Assembly (NCBI GenBank): GCA_013399305.1
Contig: VXAI01000015.1
Span: 2,951,329 to 3,015,328 of the forward strand
DNA from: Rostratula benghalensis
Lineage: Eukaryota > Chordata > Aves > Charadriiformes > Rostratulidae
Length of the DNA: 64,000 nt
Reading direction: 5' to 3'
Shown here piece by piece: positions 63,931 through 64,000 of the stretch (the stretch's first letter is position 1; every line of letters starts with the position of its first letter). Under the pieces are notes generated by a model. It was given only the letters and a program-made list of their open reading frames with translations, was not told where the DNA came from and did no database searches. The position numbers and the translations under genes are program-made.

Positions 63931-64000
63931 GTTAAGTGTGGCTGTAGTGGTTGCATTTGAGAACACAACTGGAGCAGTAATTCCATCTATACACTGCAGA

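Noticed and set aside
1..64000. CRISPR array, phage, plasmid or bacterial operon
   Set aside because: There are no spaced direct repeats of suitable length and no long tightly packed reading frames. The repeats present are vertebrate retroelements.

Overview
This window looks like a gene desert, or the inside of a very large intron, from a bird nuclear chromosome. Three things point to a bird. One is a 3'-end fragment of a CR1 LINE with the familiar avian sequence (8870-9040). Another is a decayed CR1 ORF1 with a Cys-rich segment and an SGNH-esterase segment (41080-42127). The third is the overall texture: AT-rich, low in repeats, with many short poly-A/poly-T tracts and a few very old SINE/LINE scraps. 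No operons, bacterial-type ribosome sites, CRISPR array, phage genes or plasmid functions are visible. I could not recognise any host protein-coding exon, tRNA, rRNA, snRNA or known microRNA. Open frames of 60-132 codons are scattered on both strands. None has recognisable protein features, and they are what chance gives in 64 kb.

Layout. 1-8869 is unique sequence with poly-A tracts and a possible non-coding exon at 2716-2947 (good acceptor, two good donors). 8870-9040 is a 5'-truncated CR1 on the minus strand. 9041-41079 is unique AT-rich sequence. It holds three faint MIR-like SINE remnants (about 14268-14365, 19640-19755 and 22044-22125), G/T-rich low-complexity tracts (10507-10600, 25662-25731), a perfect 16-bp palindrome (25899-25914) and an 18-base G run (36960-36977). 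41080-42127 is the CR1 ORF1 pseudogene on the plus strand; its ORF2 and 3' end are missing. 42128-63837 is again unique sequence, with a short hairpin (46858-46890) and a minus-strand G-quadruplex motif (52569-52584). 63838-63930 carries a probable ancient CR1/L3-type 3' end.

Nothing here forms a multi-gene system. The more interesting points are the 3'-less CR1 ORF1 copy, the possible non-coding exon beside a slow-evolving-looking block, the strand bias of the homopolymer runs, and a few AT-rich blocks that may be conserved regulatory DNA. All conservation statements are guesses from texture and need alignment to other birds.
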